Source: Nonomuraea jiangxiensis
Lineage (GTDB): Bacteria > Actinomycetota > Actinomycetes > Streptosporangiales > Streptosporangiaceae
Length of the DNA: 64,000 bases
Reading direction: 5' to 3'
NCBI RefSeq assembly: GCF_900099965.1
Contig: NZ_FNDJ01000003.1
Location: 558,001 to 622,000 of the forward strand
This document shows, in pieces, positions 55,184 to 64,000 of this stretch. How positions within the stretch are numbered: position 1 is the stretch's first letter; each line of letters opens with the position of its first letter. The notes below the pieces were generated by a model. The model saw only the letters and a program-made list of their open reading frames with translations. It was not told the origin of the DNA and ran no database searches. Position numbers and translations under genes: made by a program.

Positions 55184-56215
55184 TCACACGTGGATGGTGG
55201 TGATCGGCAGGGAGGAGTCTGCCGGGATCTCCAGGCTGGACGGGGTGACCCCGGCCGACACCAGGTCGGAGCCGAGGGCGGCGACCATCGCGCCGTTGTC
55301 GGTGCACAACCCGGGCCTGGGCACCCGCAGCCGTACGCCGGCCGCGTCGCACCGCTCCTGGGCCAGCGCCCGCAGCCGGGAGTTGGCCGCCACGCCGCCA
55401 CCGATCAGCAGGTCGTGCACGTCGTAGCGCTTGCACGCCTGCAACGCCTTACGGGTCAGCACGTCGACCACGGCCTCCTGGAAGGAGGCGGCCACGTCGG
55501 GCACGTGGATGGTCTCGCCCCCGGCCTCGCGGGCCTCGACCCAGCGGGCCACGGCCGTCTTGAGCCCGGAGAAGGAGAAGTCGAGCGTGCCGTCGTCGAT
55601 CTTGCCCCGGGGGAAGGCGACGGCCGTGCCGGAGCCGTCGCGGGCGGCCCGGTCGATGTGCGGCCCGCCCGGGAACGGCAGCCCGAGCACCCGCGCCACC
55701 TTGTCGAACGCCTCACCCGCCGCGTCGTCCACGGTGGAGCCGAGCGAGATCACGTCCGCGGCCACGTCGGGCACCAGCAGCAGCGAGGAGTGGCCGCCCG
55801 ACACCAGCAGGGCGATGCACGGCTTGGGCAGCGGCCCGTGCTCCAGCTGGTCGACGGCGACGTGGGCGGCCAGGTGGTTGACGCCGTAGAGAGGCAGCCC
55901 GAGGCCGAGCGCGTAGGACTTGGCGGCGGCCACGCCCACCAGCAGCGCCCCGGCCAGCCCAGGACCGGCGGTGACCGCGATGGCGTCGAGGTCGGTGAGC
56001 TTGAGCCCGGCGGCGGCCAGCGCGGCCTCCACGGTCGGCGTCATGGCCTCCAGGTGGGCGCGGGAGGCCACCTCGGGCACCACACCGCCGAACCGGGCGT
56101 GCTCCTCCATGCTGGAGGCGATCGTGTTGGCCAGCAGGGTGTGGCCCCTGACGATGCCGATGCCGGTCTCGTCGCAGGACGTCTCGATCCCCAGGACCAG
56201 GGGTTCGTCAGTCAT
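55184..56215 (-). CDS. tsaD: tRNA t6A37 threonylcarbamoyltransferase TsaD
   Basis: A 343-residue ASKHA enzyme that transfers threonylcarbamoyl to A37 of ANN-decoding tRNAs. It opens with [17 protein letters not shown], has the metal His pair in [57 protein letters not shown] and CTDNGAMVA. It is last in a rimI/tsaB cluster; its start overlaps the rimI stop by 8 bases. Essential in most bacteria. Confidence 0.97.
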   Translation of the reverse strand: MTDEPLVLGIETSCDETGIGIVRGHTLLANTIASSMEEHARFGGVVPEVASRAHLEAMTPTVEAALAAAGLKLTDLDAIAVTAGPGLAGALLVGVAAAKSYALGLGLPLYGVNHLAAHVAVDQLEHGPLPKPCIALLVSGGHSSLLLVPDVAADVISLGSTVDDAAGEAFDKVARVLGLPFPGGPHIDRAARDGSGTAVAFPRGKIDDGTLDFSFSGLKTAVARWVEAREAGGETIHVPDVAASFQEAVVDVLTRKALQACKRYDVHDLLIGGGVAANSRLRALAQERCDAAGVRLRVPRPGLCTDNGAMVAALGSDLVSAGVTPSSLEIPADSSLPITTIHV

Positions 56216-56654
56216 CGAGCTTCCTTCTCATCATGATCGCGTCGGTGCCGTCGTCGTAGTAGCGGCGGCGGGTGCCGATGTCCTCGAACCCGAAATGCCG
56301 GTAGACGGCCTGCGCCCGCGGATTGTCGGAGCGTACTTCCAGGAAGATCTCCCGCGCTCCCCTGCGGCGCGCCTCGCTCAGCAGCTCGGTCAGCATCGCG
56401 CTGCCGATGCCGGTGCCCTGGTGCTTGTCCAGCACCGCGATGGTCTGCACGTCGGCCTGGTCGGCGGCGGCGGCGAGCCCGGCGTATGCCACGATCTCCT
56501 CCTCCACCAGGGCCACCACGTAATGCCGGGTGCGCGGCATGTCGGCCAGCTCGCCGCGCATCATGCCCTCGCTCCAGGCGTCCAGCGGGAACGTGGCCCG
56601 CTCGATCGCCATGACCGCCGGCAGATCGGCCATGGTCATCGGCCGGAGTTTCAC
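56208..56654 (-). CDS. rimI: Ribosomal-protein-alanine N-acetyltransferase
   Basis: A 148-residue GNAT enzyme with [19 protein letters not shown], the acetyl-CoA loop [15 protein letters not shown] and [20 protein letters not shown], the standard RimI pattern. It acetylates a protein N-terminal alanine. The start overlaps the tsaB stop and the stop overlaps the tsaD start, so the three genes are translationally coupled, as in many bacteria. Confidence 0.93.
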   Translation of the reverse strand: MKLRPMTMADLPAVMAIERATFPLDAWSEGMMRGELADMPRTRHYVVALVEEEIVAYAGLAAAADQADVQTIAVLDKHQGTGIGSAMLTELLSEARRRGAREIFLEVRSDNPRAQAVYRHFGFEDIGTRRRYYDDGTDAIMMRRKLDD

Positions 56655-57298
56655 GCCGTCACCCGCTTGGGCGCGCCCGGCACCACGGCGTCGGGCCTGC
56701 GCAGGTAGATCGGGCGGGGCGGGTCGAGCGGCGTGCCCTCGGCGAGCCGCTCGGCCGCCAGCGCGGCCAGGGCGCCCGCGAACGGGTAGGGCGGGACGTC
56801 ACCTCGGTGCCCGAGGATCTCCGGATAGAGGGCGGCCCCGGCCCCCACGACCGGCACCCCCTGGACCGGCACCTCGGCCGGCCGGTCCACGAACGGCCCG
56901 GCGACCCGGGTGCGCATGTCCGCGTATCGCGCCCAGAACACCTCTTTGCGCCGCGCGTCGGTGGCCACCAGGAACGGCTCGCCGAGCCCGCTGCCGTAGG
57001 CGATCGCGTCGAGCGTGCACACGCCGTACGCCGGCGCTCCCAGCGTGGTGGCCAGGCCCTGCGCGGTCATCAGCCCGACGCGCAGCCCGGTGTAGGGACC
57101 GGGGCCGCTGCCCGCCACGATGGCGGTCACGTCGCGCAGCGCGGCGCCCGACTCGCTCAGCACGAGCTCGATGGTGGGGACGAGCAGCTCACCATGTCGC
57201 CGGGCGTCGATCGTCGTGGATTCGGCGAGCACGCGCTCACCGTCGTGGAGTGCCGCGGTGACGGCGGGCGTCGCGGTGTCAAAGGCCAGGACCAGCAC
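56651..57298 (-). CDS. tsaB: tRNA t6A biosynthesis protein TsaB
   Basis: A 215-residue TsaD paralogue that lacks the catalytic metal site and serves as the scaffold of the TsaBDE complex. LVLAFDTATPAVTAAL and GSGPGPYTGLRVGLMTAQGL are diagnostic. It ends by overlapping rimI by four bases. The phosphotransferase gene upstream ends 28 bases before its start. Confidence 0.94.
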   Translation of the reverse strand: MLVLAFDTATPAVTAALHDGERVLAESTTIDARRHGELLVPTIELVLSESGAALRDVTAIVAGSGPGPYTGLRVGLMTAQGLATTLGAPAYGVCTLDAIAYGSGLGEPFLVATDARRKEVFWARYADMRTRVAGPFVDRPAEVPVQGVPVVGAGAALYPEILGHRGDVPPYPFAGALAALAAERLAEGTPLDPPRPIYLRRPDAVVPGAPKRVTA

Positions 57299-57325
57299 GA
57301 CTGTTTAGCCTACCCGCCGGAAGGG

Positions 57326-58255
57326 TCACACCCAGCCGGTACGGTGTTTCAGCCACTCGAGCGCGACCGCGCCCTGGGCCCGCTGGAAGGCCCGCACCGT
57401 GGGCAGGCCCGGCGGATCCGGCTGCCGGCCGTTCCAGAGGAAATAACCGGTGAGCCCGGCGAGGAAGGCGGTCACCGCCGGATCGGGGTCGGCGAACACC
57501 TCCTGCGGGCGCGGCCCGCCCTGCATCCCGACCGACGGCAGCATGCTCACCAGATCGACCCAGGGCGCGCCCACGCAGGCCCACGGCCAGTCCACGACAT
57601 AGACCCGGTCGCCGGCCAGCAGGATGTTGTCGGCCCGCAGGTCACCGTGGACGAGGGTGTCGCCCGCGGCCCCCTCGGCCCAGCCGGACTCCAGCTCGGC
57701 CAGCTCGCCGAGGTGCCGCGCCGCCCACGGGTCGAGCCCGTCTGCGCGCTCCTTCAGCAGCTCGCGCCAGCCGCGGAAGGACGGCTCCAGGATGTCGCCG
57801 ATCGCCGGCGCGTCGATCGGCGAGGGGGTGAGCGTCGCCGCCATCCGGTCGATGGCGGCCAGCACCAGGTCGAGCTGGTCGCGCCGCCACGGCATCGCCG
57901 GGTGACCGCCCTCGACGTCCTCGAAGACGAGCGCCACCCAGCCCGCCACCTCCACCCCGGTCAGCAGCCGGGGCGCGGGCACCGACTCCGGCAGGGCCGC
58001 GGCGATCCTGAGCTCGTCGCGGTAGATGCGCACGCTGTCGGGATTGGGCTCGGGGCCGACGGCCTTGACGAAGGCACGCCGGCCGCCCTCCGTGCGCACC
58101 CGGACGGCCGCCGCCGGGGAGAATCCGCCCGGCTGGGTGCGGGCCTCGACGACGGGGCCGCCGAGGAACTCCGCCACCGCCGCGCGCACCAGGGGATGCA
58201 CGTCCTGCCAGGGGACACGGACCCCGGACGCGGGCGGGTTGGTGTCAACGCTCAT
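57326..58255 (-). CDS. Aminoglycoside phosphotransferase-family protein
   Basis: A 309-residue kinase-fold protein with an intact active site: RRAFVKAV (ATP Lys), LVFEDVEGGHPAMPW (hinge), TLVHGDLRADNILL (HGD and Asn) and YVVDWPWAC (metal Asp). Resistance is possible, but most chromosomal members act on unknown small molecules. It lies between tsaB and the sortase gene in the same direction, inserted into what is otherwise the tsa/alr/nnrD cluster. GGAG is two to three bases before the ATG. Confidence 0.82.
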   Translation of the reverse strand: MSVDTNPPASGVRVPWQDVHPLVRAAVAEFLGGPVVEARTQPGGFSPAAAVRVRTEGGRRAFVKAVGPEPNPDSVRIYRDELRIAAALPESVPAPRLLTGVEVAGWVALVFEDVEGGHPAMPWRRDQLDLVLAAIDRMAATLTPSPIDAPAIGDILEPSFRGWRELLKERADGLDPWAARHLGELAELESGWAEGAAGDTLVHGDLRADNILLAGDRVYVVDWPWACVGAPWVDLVSMLPSVGMQGGPRPQEVFADPDPAVTAFLAGLTGYFLWNGRQPDPPGLPTVRAFQRAQGAVALEWLKHRTGWV

Positions 58256-58288
58256 GTCTCCATCGTCCCGCCTGGCTCAAGCGGTTTT

Positions 58289-58828
58289 TCACACCTCGGA
58301 GGCGTACACGATGATGTTGTCCAGGTATTCGCCGTTGGCATAGTCGAACTTGCCGCCGCAGGTGACCAGTTTGAGGCCGTCCTCCAGGTAGACGCGCTCG
58401 CTCGGGAAGCGGTCCTTGTGCACCTGCTCGACCTCGTCCACCTTGAACCGCACGACCTTGCCGTCGCTGCGCCCGACCTCGAAGGTCTCGCCCTTGCGTA
58501 ACTGCCTGAGCTTGTAGAACACGGCGGGGGCGGTCTTGGTGTCGACGTGGCCGATGATCACCGAGGCGCCCTTCTCGCCGGGCACGGAGCTGCCGGTGTA
58601 CCAGCCGGCGACCTTCGGCTTCTCGTAGGGGGGCAGCTCGACCTCGCCGTTCTTGGTCAGGCCGAGCTTCATCAGCGGGGCGTCCACCTCGATCGAGGGG
58701 ATGTCGATGCTCTCGGGCACGACGTTCGCGACCGGGGTGGTGGTGCTGGTCTGCATTCCCCGGCCGAACACCACCAGCAGCAGGCCCGTCACGGCGCCGG
58801 CGAGCACCACCCGTCCTGGGCGGGCCAT
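58289..58828 (-). CDS. Class F sortase
   Basis: A 179-residue membrane-anchored transpeptidase. A signal-anchor helix (VVLAGAVTGLLLVVFG) is followed by the sortase barrel: SIDIPSIEVDAPLMKLGL, GWYTGSSVPGEKGASVIIGH (the catalytic His), DEVEQVHKDRFP and the active-site Cys in LKLVTCGG. The conserved Arg is less clear. It should attach a surface protein to the wall. The gene 3 bases upstream encodes a Thr/Pro-rich exported protein, its likely partner. Confidence 0.88.
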   Translation of the reverse strand: MARPGRVVLAGAVTGLLLVVFGRGMQTSTTTPVANVVPESIDIPSIEVDAPLMKLGLTKNGEVELPPYEKPKVAGWYTGSSVPGEKGASVIIGHVDTKTAPAVFYKLRQLRKGETFEVGRSDGKVVRFKVDEVEQVHKDRFPSERVYLEDGLKLVTCGGKFDYANGEYLDNIIVYASEV

Positions 58829-58831
58829 ACG

Positions 58832-59503
58832 CTACGACCGGCGACGCTTGAGCACCACGCCGACGCCGACGGCCAGCCCCAGCCCGACCAGGGCGGCCGC
58901 GGGGCCGATCGGGACCGAGGAGTCCTCCTCGACGTCCTGCGCGTATGTGCCGCCGCCACCGGCCCTGGGCGCCCTGGTGGGCACCCGCGTGGGCTCCGTG
59001 TCGACCGCGACGACCCTGAGCGTGGCCCGGCCCATGTCGTTGGTGCCGTCGCACTTGACGTCGACCCGGTAGGAGCCGCGCCGGACCGTTCCCGAGACCC
59101 GGGCCTCGCCGCGCACCCAGGGGGAGCCGCCGCTCACGCCGGTCGGGGTCGGGCTGGCCTCCCGCTGCGCGGGAACCGGGTTGAGCGTGACGCCGCTGAC
59201 GAACGCCCTGGAGGTGGCGGTGCCGGTGTGCGTGGGGCCGCCGGTCGGGACCGGGCAGTTGGCCAGGATCCACACGGTGGACGTCTCACCCGCGTTGACG
59301 CGGTCGGGGTTGAGCTGGACCTGGATGGTAGGCCTGGTGGCGGCCCGGGGGCTGACGGTGGCGGTGGGTGCGCCCGTGGCGGTGGCGGTCGGGGACGAGG
59401 TGGGTGTCGCCTCGCTATCCGCCGAGGCCGTGCAGCCGGTCAAGCCGACCATGACGATGGCTCCCGCGTACGCGACTCGCCTGACCTTGAGCACCGGCCG
59501 CAC
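58832..59503 (-). CDS. Exported lipoprotein-like wall protein paired with the sortase
   Basis: A protein of about 223 residues. The N-terminus (VRRVAYAGAIVMVGLTGC) carries a clear lipobox LTGC. A Thr/Pro/Ala-rich stretch follows, then an Ig-like domain (TIQVQLNPDRVNAGETSTVW, YRVDVKCDGTNDMGRATLRV). It ends with a hydrophobic helix and KRRR, a C-terminal sorting-like end, but no LPxTG-type motif is visible before it. Having both a lipobox and a C-terminal anchor is odd. In-frame starts exist from 59593 to 59485; I use the GTG at 59503. The stop is 3 bases before the sortase start. Confidence 0.65.
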   Translation of the reverse strand: MRPVLKVRRVAYAGAIVMVGLTGCTASADSEATPTSSPTATATGAPTATVSPRAATRPTIQVQLNPDRVNAGETSTVWILANCPVPTGGPTHTGTATSRAFVSGVTLNPVPAQREASPTPTGVSGGSPWVRGEARVSGTVRRGSYRVDVKCDGTNDMGRATLRVVAVDTEPTRVPTRAPRAGGGGTYAQDVEEDSSVPIGPAAALVGLGLAVGVGVVLKRRRS

Positions 59504-59661
59504 CCCACTTTGCCGTCCTGCACCAAGCATCCACCAAAAATGTGGACGTCGCCCCTCCTGATACCCAGAAATTCTGGGCGAATCCCATGCCAACGATCAT
59601 GATTCATATCCTTGGCCTGGTGCGTCAAGGGTGCCAGCTCTATCGGGAAATGGCGGAGGTT

Positions 59662-60120
59662 TTAATCTTCTGGCGGATCAGACGGCGTGTCGGCCCACCG
59701 CGCGCCCACGGCGCGCAGGGTCACGAGGCGGGCCTCGTCGCCTGCCTCGCGATCGATGTGGATCTCCAGCCGGTCTTCGGACAGCCCTTCGACCAGCCCC
59801 TCGCCCCACTCCACGACGGTCACGGACTCCTCCAGCGAGGCGTCCAGGTCGAGGTCGTCCACCTCCAGGTCGCCGCCCAGCCGGTAGGCGTCCGCGTGCA
59901 CGAGCGGCGGGCCCTGGTGCAGCGAGGGGTGCACGCGGGCGATCACGAAGGTGGGCGAGGTGATCGGGCCGCGCACTTTGAGCCCTTCGGCGATGCCCTG
60001 CACGAGCGTGGTCTTGCCGGCGCCGAGCGGGCCGGACAGCACGAGCAGGTCCCCCGGGCGCAGCAGGGCGGCCAGGCGGGCGCCGTACGCGCGGGTGTCC
60101 TCGGCGGTCGCGAGCCTCAC
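59662..60120 (-). CDS. tsaE: tRNA t6A biosynthesis ATPase TsaE
   Basis: A 152-residue P-loop protein: Walker A SGPLGAGKTTLVQGIAEGL, ITSPTFVIA, HADAYRL and VVEWGEGL, all typical. It binds the TsaB-TsaD complex and drives its turnover with ATP. The GTG at 60120 overlaps the hydrolase stop (GTGA). It is separated from tsaB by the sortase pair and a phosphotransferase gene, whereas tsaE and tsaB are often adjacent in actinobacteria. Confidence 0.94.
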   Translation of the reverse strand: MRLATAEDTRAYGARLAALLRPGDLLVLSGPLGAGKTTLVQGIAEGLKVRGPITSPTFVIARVHPSLHQGPPLVHADAYRLGGDLEVDDLDLDASLEESVTVVEWGEGLVEGLSEDRLEIHIDREAGDEARLVTLRAVGARWADTPSDPPED

Positions 60121-61235
60121 TCCTGCTCCACCCGCTTGATCAGGTCGCGCAGCGCGTCGTTGACCACGCCGGGACGCTCCAGCTGGATCAGGTGCGAGGT
60201 GTCGGGCACCTCGGTGAGCTGGGCCTTGGGCAGCGCCGAGGAGATGGCCCTGCTGTGCTCGGGCGGGGTCAGCCAGTCGCGCTCGCCCACCATGATCGCG
60301 GTGGGCACGTCGTCGAGCACGTGCAGCGCGGAGAGCTTGTCGTGGTTCATCAGCGCGGGGTAGAAGTCGGCGACCACCTCGGTCGGCGTCGCCCTGATCA
60401 TCGACTCGGCGAAGTCGACCACGGTCGGGCTGACGTTCTTGGAGTCGCCGAAGCCCATGTAACGGGTGATCAGGAAGGCGATGTCGCTGCCCGCGTTGCG
60501 GGTCCTGTCGACCAGCGCGCCGCCCTTGCCGAGCATCGAGACCGTGGCGGGGGCGACCTTGTGCACGACCTTCGACACCATCGCGGGCAGGCCCAGCGTG
60601 AGCTCGGCCAGCTTGCCCGCCGAGGTCGCGATCAGCGCCACCGCGCGGATCCGGTCGCCGAACAGCTCGGGGTGGCGGTCGGCCAGCGCCATGATCGTCA
60701 TGCCGCCCATGGAGTGGCCGACCAGCACGCACGGGCCTGGCACGAACCTCTCGATCACCTCGGCCAGGTCGTCGCCCAGCCGGTCGATCGTGCTCTCCTC
60801 GGCGCTCACGCGCTGCGAGCGGCCGTGCGAGCGCTGGTCCCACAGCACCATGCGGTAGTTTTCGCGCAGGTCCTTGCGCTGGTAGTGCCAGGACTCCAGG
60901 CTGAGACAGTAGCCGTGGCAGAACACGACGGTCAGCGGCTCCTCGTCCCCCTGGTCGGGATCGCCGGCGGCGTCGCTCCCGCGCTCTCCCGCCGGTCTCC
61001 TTCGCTCCTCGGGGCCGTCGATCTCCACATGGAGCGCCTTGCCGTCGGAGGTGACGAGAGTGCGCTCCCTGCCTCGCAACTCGCCGAACGGCTCGCTCGC
61101 CTCGGCGTCGTGACGCAGCCTGATCCTGCCCACCGCGTAGCGCTTGGCCAGCGCCGCCGCCGCGACACCGGCGGAAGCCGCACCGACGAGCGCGCCGGCG
61201 ATCCCTACCCTGCGCCGTGTTGTCGTCGTCGTCAT
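60117..61235 (-). CDS. Membrane-anchored alpha/beta hydrolase
   Basis: A 372-residue protein. An N-terminal Ala/Gly-rich hydrophobic segment (VGIAGALVGAASAGVAAAAL) may anchor it in the membrane. The hydrolase domain has FCHGYCLSLESWHYQ, the nucleophile elbow VGHSMGGM and the catalytic His in DTSHLIQLE. The substrate is unknown; this gene is regularly found between alr and tsaE in actinobacteria. The ATG at 61235 has AAGGA nine bases upstream; another ATG at 61259 is possible. Confidence 0.82.
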   Translation of the reverse strand: MTTTTTRRRVGIAGALVGAASAGVAAAALAKRYAVGRIRLRHDAEASEPFGELRGRERTLVTSDGKALHVEIDGPEERRRPAGERGSDAAGDPDQGDEEPLTVVFCHGYCLSLESWHYQRKDLRENYRMVLWDQRSHGRSQRVSAEESTIDRLGDDLAEVIERFVPGPCVLVGHSMGGMTIMALADRHPELFGDRIRAVALIATSAGKLAELTLGLPAMVSKVVHKVAPATVSMLGKGGALVDRTRNAGSDIAFLITRYMGFGDSKNVSPTVVDFAESMIRATPTEVVADFYPALMNHDKLSALHVLDDVPTAIMVGERDWLTPPEHSRAISSALPKAQLTEVPDTSHLIQLERPGVVNDALRDLIKRVEQE

Positions 61236-61281
61236 CTCCCCGATCCTTGGTCCGCTCATGGCCGCCGCGACGTGCCCTTCG

Positions 61282-62415
61282 TCACCCGGAGCTCCTTCGC
61301 TCGTAGACTCGCGGCACGCGCGAGCCGATCCTCGTCACGATCTCATGCGTGATCGTGCCGAGAGTATCCGCCCACTCCTGAGCGGTCGGCTCGCCCCCGT
61401 CACCCGGCCCGAACAGCACCACCTCGTCACCCGCCGACAGTGGGTCGTCGCCCATGTCGATCATGAACTGGTCCATGCACACCCGGCCGGCGATCGTCCT
61501 GCGGCGGCCGCCCGCCAGCACCTCGGCCCGGCCGGTCGCGTGCCGCAGGATGCCGTCGGCGTAGCCGAGCGGGACGAGCCCGAGCGTGGTCTCCCGCTCG
61601 GTGGTGTAGAGGTGGGCGTAGGAGACTCCCGAGCCCTCGGGCACCCGCTTGACCAGGCCGGCCCGGGCGACCAGCGTCATCGCCTGCCTGAGGCCGAAGT
61701 CGCCCAGCTCGGGGATGGGGCTCAGGCCGTACATCGCGATGCCCGGCCTGACCAGGTCGTAGCGGGCGGCGGGCAGGGTCATGATGGCGGCGGAGTTGGC
61801 GATGTGCCTGATCACGTGGGATCCGGCGGCGCCCACCTGCTCGGCCAGCTTGAGCGCCGTCTCGAACTCCTCCAGCTGCCGCCCGATCGACGGATGGCCG
61901 GGGATGTCGGCGCAGGCGAAGTGGGACCAGAGACCGACGATCTCGACGACGCCCTCGGCCCGCAGCTCCAGCGCCGCGTCCAGGAGCTCCGGCCACCCGG
62001 CGAGCGGGCAGCCGCCCCTGCTCATGCCGGTGTCGGCCTCCAGATGCAGTTTCGCGGTGATCCCCGTGCGCCGGGCCGCGGCGGCGATCTCGCCGAGCAG
62101 CCCCGGGTCGGAGGCGGACAGCTCGACGTCGGCCCTGAGCGCCTCGTCGAGCGGCTCGTCCGGGGTGAGCAGCCAGGACAGGATCGGCGCGGTCACGCCG
62201 CCGGCCCGCAGCGCCAGGGCCTCCCTGACGAACGCGGTGCCCAGCCGGCTCGCGCCCCCTTCCAGCACCGCCCCGGCCGCCGGGACCAGCCCGTGTCCGT
62301 AGGCGTCGGCCTTGACGGCCCCCATCAGCTCCGCACCGCGGGCCCGCTCCTTGAGCATGGCCACGTTGAACCTGATCGCGTCCAGGTCGATGCGGGCCTG
62401 TGCCGGGGTCGCCAT
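61282..62415 (-). CDS. alr: Alanine racemase
   Basis: A 377-residue PLP enzyme making D-alanine for peptidoglycan. It has ARIDLDAIRFNVAMLKERA, the PLP Lys in AVKADAYGHG, LWSHFACADIPGHP, RPGIAMYGLSP, the catalytic Tyr region SGVSYAHLYTT, LGYADGILRHA and CMDQFMIDMG. The ATG at 62415 puts the conserved ARIDL motif at the usual distance; GTG/ATG starts at 62448 and 62427 are alternatives and no ribosome site is decisive. It is between nnrD and the hydrolase gene, the usual actinobacterial order. Confidence 0.96.
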   Translation of the reverse strand: MATPAQARIDLDAIRFNVAMLKERARGAELMGAVKADAYGHGLVPAAGAVLEGGASRLGTAFVREALALRAGGVTAPILSWLLTPDEPLDEALRADVELSASDPGLLGEIAAAARRTGITAKLHLEADTGMSRGGCPLAGWPELLDAALELRAEGVVEIVGLWSHFACADIPGHPSIGRQLEEFETALKLAEQVGAAGSHVIRHIANSAAIMTLPAARYDLVRPGIAMYGLSPIPELGDFGLRQAMTLVARAGLVKRVPEGSGVSYAHLYTTERETTLGLVPLGYADGILRHATGRAEVLAGGRRRTIAGRVCMDQFMIDMGDDPLSAGDEVVLFGPGDGGEPTAQEWADTLGTITHEIVTRIGSRVPRVYERRSSG

Positions 62416-62547
62416 CGGGGAGTACATCCTTCCAGTGTGGCAGCTCACAGCTGTGGTCGAGCATGATTCTCACCGTCCGCCCCCAGGTCGGCGATGACTT
62501 TCCGGCCTTCTGGAGGCGCGACCGCCGACCGTGTCAGGGGCCGTGGC

Positions 62548-63999
62548 CTATGCGCTGTCGGCGCGCAGCGCGCGGATGGCGGCCGGTACGGCCTCGGCCA
62601 CGTCGGCGGCCGCCAGCGGGGCGCCACCGGCGGCCAGCCGCCCGGCGAGCCCGTGCACGTAGGCTCCGCACGAGGCGGCGTCGTAGCAGCTCAGCCCCTG
62701 GGCGAGCAGCGCCCCCGCGACGCCCGACAAGACGTCCCCGGTGCCCCCGGTGGCCAGCCAGGACGTGCCGGTGGTGTTGACCCGCACCGGCCTGGAGTCC
62801 TCGGCCACCACCGTGGTCGAGCCCTTGAGCAGCACGGTCACGCCCAGCTCGGCCGCCGCGCGGCGGCTGTGCTCCAGCCGGGCCGCCTCGATGTCGTCCC
62901 GGTCGGCCCTGATCAGCCGGGCCAGCTCCCCGGCGTGCGGCGTGATCAGCACCGGCGCGCTCCGCCGCAGCAGCGACCGGTCCCTGGCCACCAGCGTCAG
63001 CCCGTCGGCGTCGATCAGCACGGGAACGTCCGAGGCGAGCACCCTGGCCGCCAGCTCGTGCGACCAGTCGCCGGTGCCGAGCCCCGGCCCGAGCACCCAG
63101 GCCTGAACCCGCCCGACCCCGTCGAGCGAGGGCCGGTCCAGCTCGGTGATCACCGCCTCCGGCCAGCGCGCCCGCACCTGCGCCACCGGCGCGGCCGGCC
63201 CGGCGTAGCGCACCAGGCCCGCCCCGGCCCGCAGGGCGCCGCCCACGGCCAGCACGGCGGCGCCGGTGAACTCGTCGCTCCCGGCCGCCACCCCCAGCAC
63301 TCCCCTGCGGTATTTGTCCGACTCGTCGCCCGGGCGCGGCAGCAGGTCGTCCACGTCGCCGCCGGTCAGCGCCGCGACGTCGGGATCGGGCAGATGGGCT
63401 CCCAGCCCGATGTCCACCAGCGTCAGCGTCCCGGTGTGGCCCGCGCCGGGATCCACCAGCAGCCCCGTCTTGCAGGCTCCCATGGTCACGGTGACCCGGG
63501 CGCGCACGGCCACCCCCGGCACCCGCCCGGTGCTCGCTTCCACCCCGCTCGGCACGTCGACCGCGACGATGGGGGCGCGGGCCGAGTTCGCCGCCCGGAC
63601 GACCGACACGTAGGGCTCCCGCAACGCCCCCGTCGCCCCGATGCCCACGAGCCCGTCCACGATCAGGTCGGCCCGCTCGATCTCCTCCTGGCCGACCACC
63701 CGCCCGCCGGCCTCGCGCAGCGCCCGCAGCCCGGCCTCGTGCGTTCTGGACCCGGCCAGTACGGCTCCCACCCAGGCTCCCCGCCTGGCCAGGCGCTCGC
63801 CCGCGTACAGGGCGTCCCCGCCGTTGTCGCCGCTGCCCACGAGCAGCACGACGCGCCTGCCGTACACCCTGCCGAGCAGGTCGGCGCAGACGGCGGCGAG
63901 GCCGACGGCGGCCCGTTGCATGAGCGTGCCCTCGGGCAGCCGTGCCATGAGCTCGTGCTCGGCGGCCCGGATCTGGTCGGCGGTGTAGGCGGTACGCAT
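62548..63999 (-). CDS. nnrD: Bifunctional NAD(P)H-hydrate epimerase/dehydratase
   Basis: A 483-residue fusion that repairs hydrated NAD(P)H. The N-terminal YjeF-type epimerase half (about 1-215) has LLVGSGDNGGDALYAGERLA and VDGLVGIGATGALREP; the C-terminal ribokinase-like dehydratase half (about 225-483) has KYRRGVLGVAAGSDEFTGAA, ITPHAGELARL and the catalytic ATGGTGDVLSGVAGALLAQ. The ATG is at 63999, one base before the end of the window, so the gene is complete but its promoter is outside. The symbol nnrD is used for the fused form. Confidence 0.94.
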   Translation of the reverse strand: MRTAYTADQIRAAEHELMARLPEGTLMQRAAVGLAAVCADLLGRVYGRRVVLLVGSGDNGGDALYAGERLARRGAWVGAVLAGSRTHEAGLRALREAGGRVVGQEEIERADLIVDGLVGIGATGALREPYVSVVRAANSARAPIVAVDVPSGVEASTGRVPGVAVRARVTVTMGACKTGLLVDPGAGHTGTLTLVDIGLGAHLPDPDVAALTGGDVDDLLPRPGDESDKYRRGVLGVAAGSDEFTGAAVLAVGGALRAGAGLVRYAGPAAPVAQVRARWPEAVITELDRPSLDGVGRVQAWVLGPGLGTGDWSHELAARVLASDVPVLIDADGLTLVARDRSLLRRSAPVLITPHAGELARLIRADRDDIEAARLEHSRRAAAELGVTVLLKGSTTVVAEDSRPVRVNTTGTSWLATGGTGDVLSGVAGALLAQGLSCYDAASCGAYVHGLAGRLAAGGAPLAAADVAEAVPAAIRALRADSA

Positions 64000-64000
64000 G

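Overview
This is about 64 kb of very GC-rich DNA (strong G/C preference at third codon positions, GTG/TTG starts, Gly-Ala-Arg-rich proteins) from an actinobacterial chromosome. The gene set (a ShbA/SigD-type sigma factor beside DUF5319 and guaB, GuaB3, a His-tailed GroEL behind a CIRCE element, a class F sortase, many compact regulators) fits a member of the Streptosporangiales such as Nonomuraea or a relative. That placement is inference from content. No tRNA, rRNA, CRISPR array, insertion sequence or prophage was seen.

Layout. (1) 1-16982, a surface-glycan island: the end of pseB and all of pseC (pseudaminic acid), then on the minus strand a large GT2 glycosyltransferase, a methyltransferase-like coiled-coil protein and a possible glycosyltransferase. 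On the plus strand follow an overlapping ACP/SDR/acyl-ligase/LuxE/LuxC fatty-acyl reductase set, a GT-C-like membrane protein, a GT2-GtrA fusion, a methyltransferase, a NodB deacetylase and a second GT-C-like protein. (2) 16983-24688: tandem terminator-like repeats, guaA, a DUF2207-like membrane protein, an SDR, a DUF885 protein, a GNAT enzyme and an aldehyde dehydrogenase. (3) 24762-31612, all plus strand: a receptor Ser/Thr kinase with an external propeller, a secreted propeller lipoprotein, a compact ATPase-LuxR regulator and a subtilisin, with striking inverted repeats around the regulator. (4) 31784-38300: glpD, a DeoR repressor and, divergently, a SIS-nagA-PfkB-class II aldolase operon that reads as an amino-sugar (GalNAc/tagatose type) catabolic route to triose phosphates. 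(5) 38290-42365: small enzymes, a TetR regulator with paired operators, and an ECF sigma factor coupled to an L7/L12-like protein. (6) 42429-51613: guaB3, guaB, a regulator, DUF5319, shbA, a minute RsdA-like ORF, groEL and groES with CIRCE. (7) 51760-63999: a THUMP-like methyltransferase, a long coiled-coil protein, then tsaD-rimI-tsaB, a sortase module, tsaE, a hydrolase, alr and nnrD.

How the parts work together. Region 1 would make and assemble a nonulosonic-acid-containing wall or capsule polymer, with an embedded module that activates an acyl chain, passes it to an ACP or enzyme thiol and reduces it to an aldehyde. Regions 5-6 hold GMP synthesis (guaB; guaA lies apart) and a growth sigma factor in an arrangement resembling the mycobacterial sigD-guaB2-guaB3 neighbourhood. 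Region 7 makes the t6A tRNA modification, repairs damaged NAD(P)H and supplies D-alanine.

The observations most worth checking are the acyl-reductase module inside the glycan island, a structured RNA with an intrinsic terminator upstream of guaB, a 50-residue RsdA-like ORF overlapping the shbA stop, and the inverted repeats flanking the compact LuxR gene.
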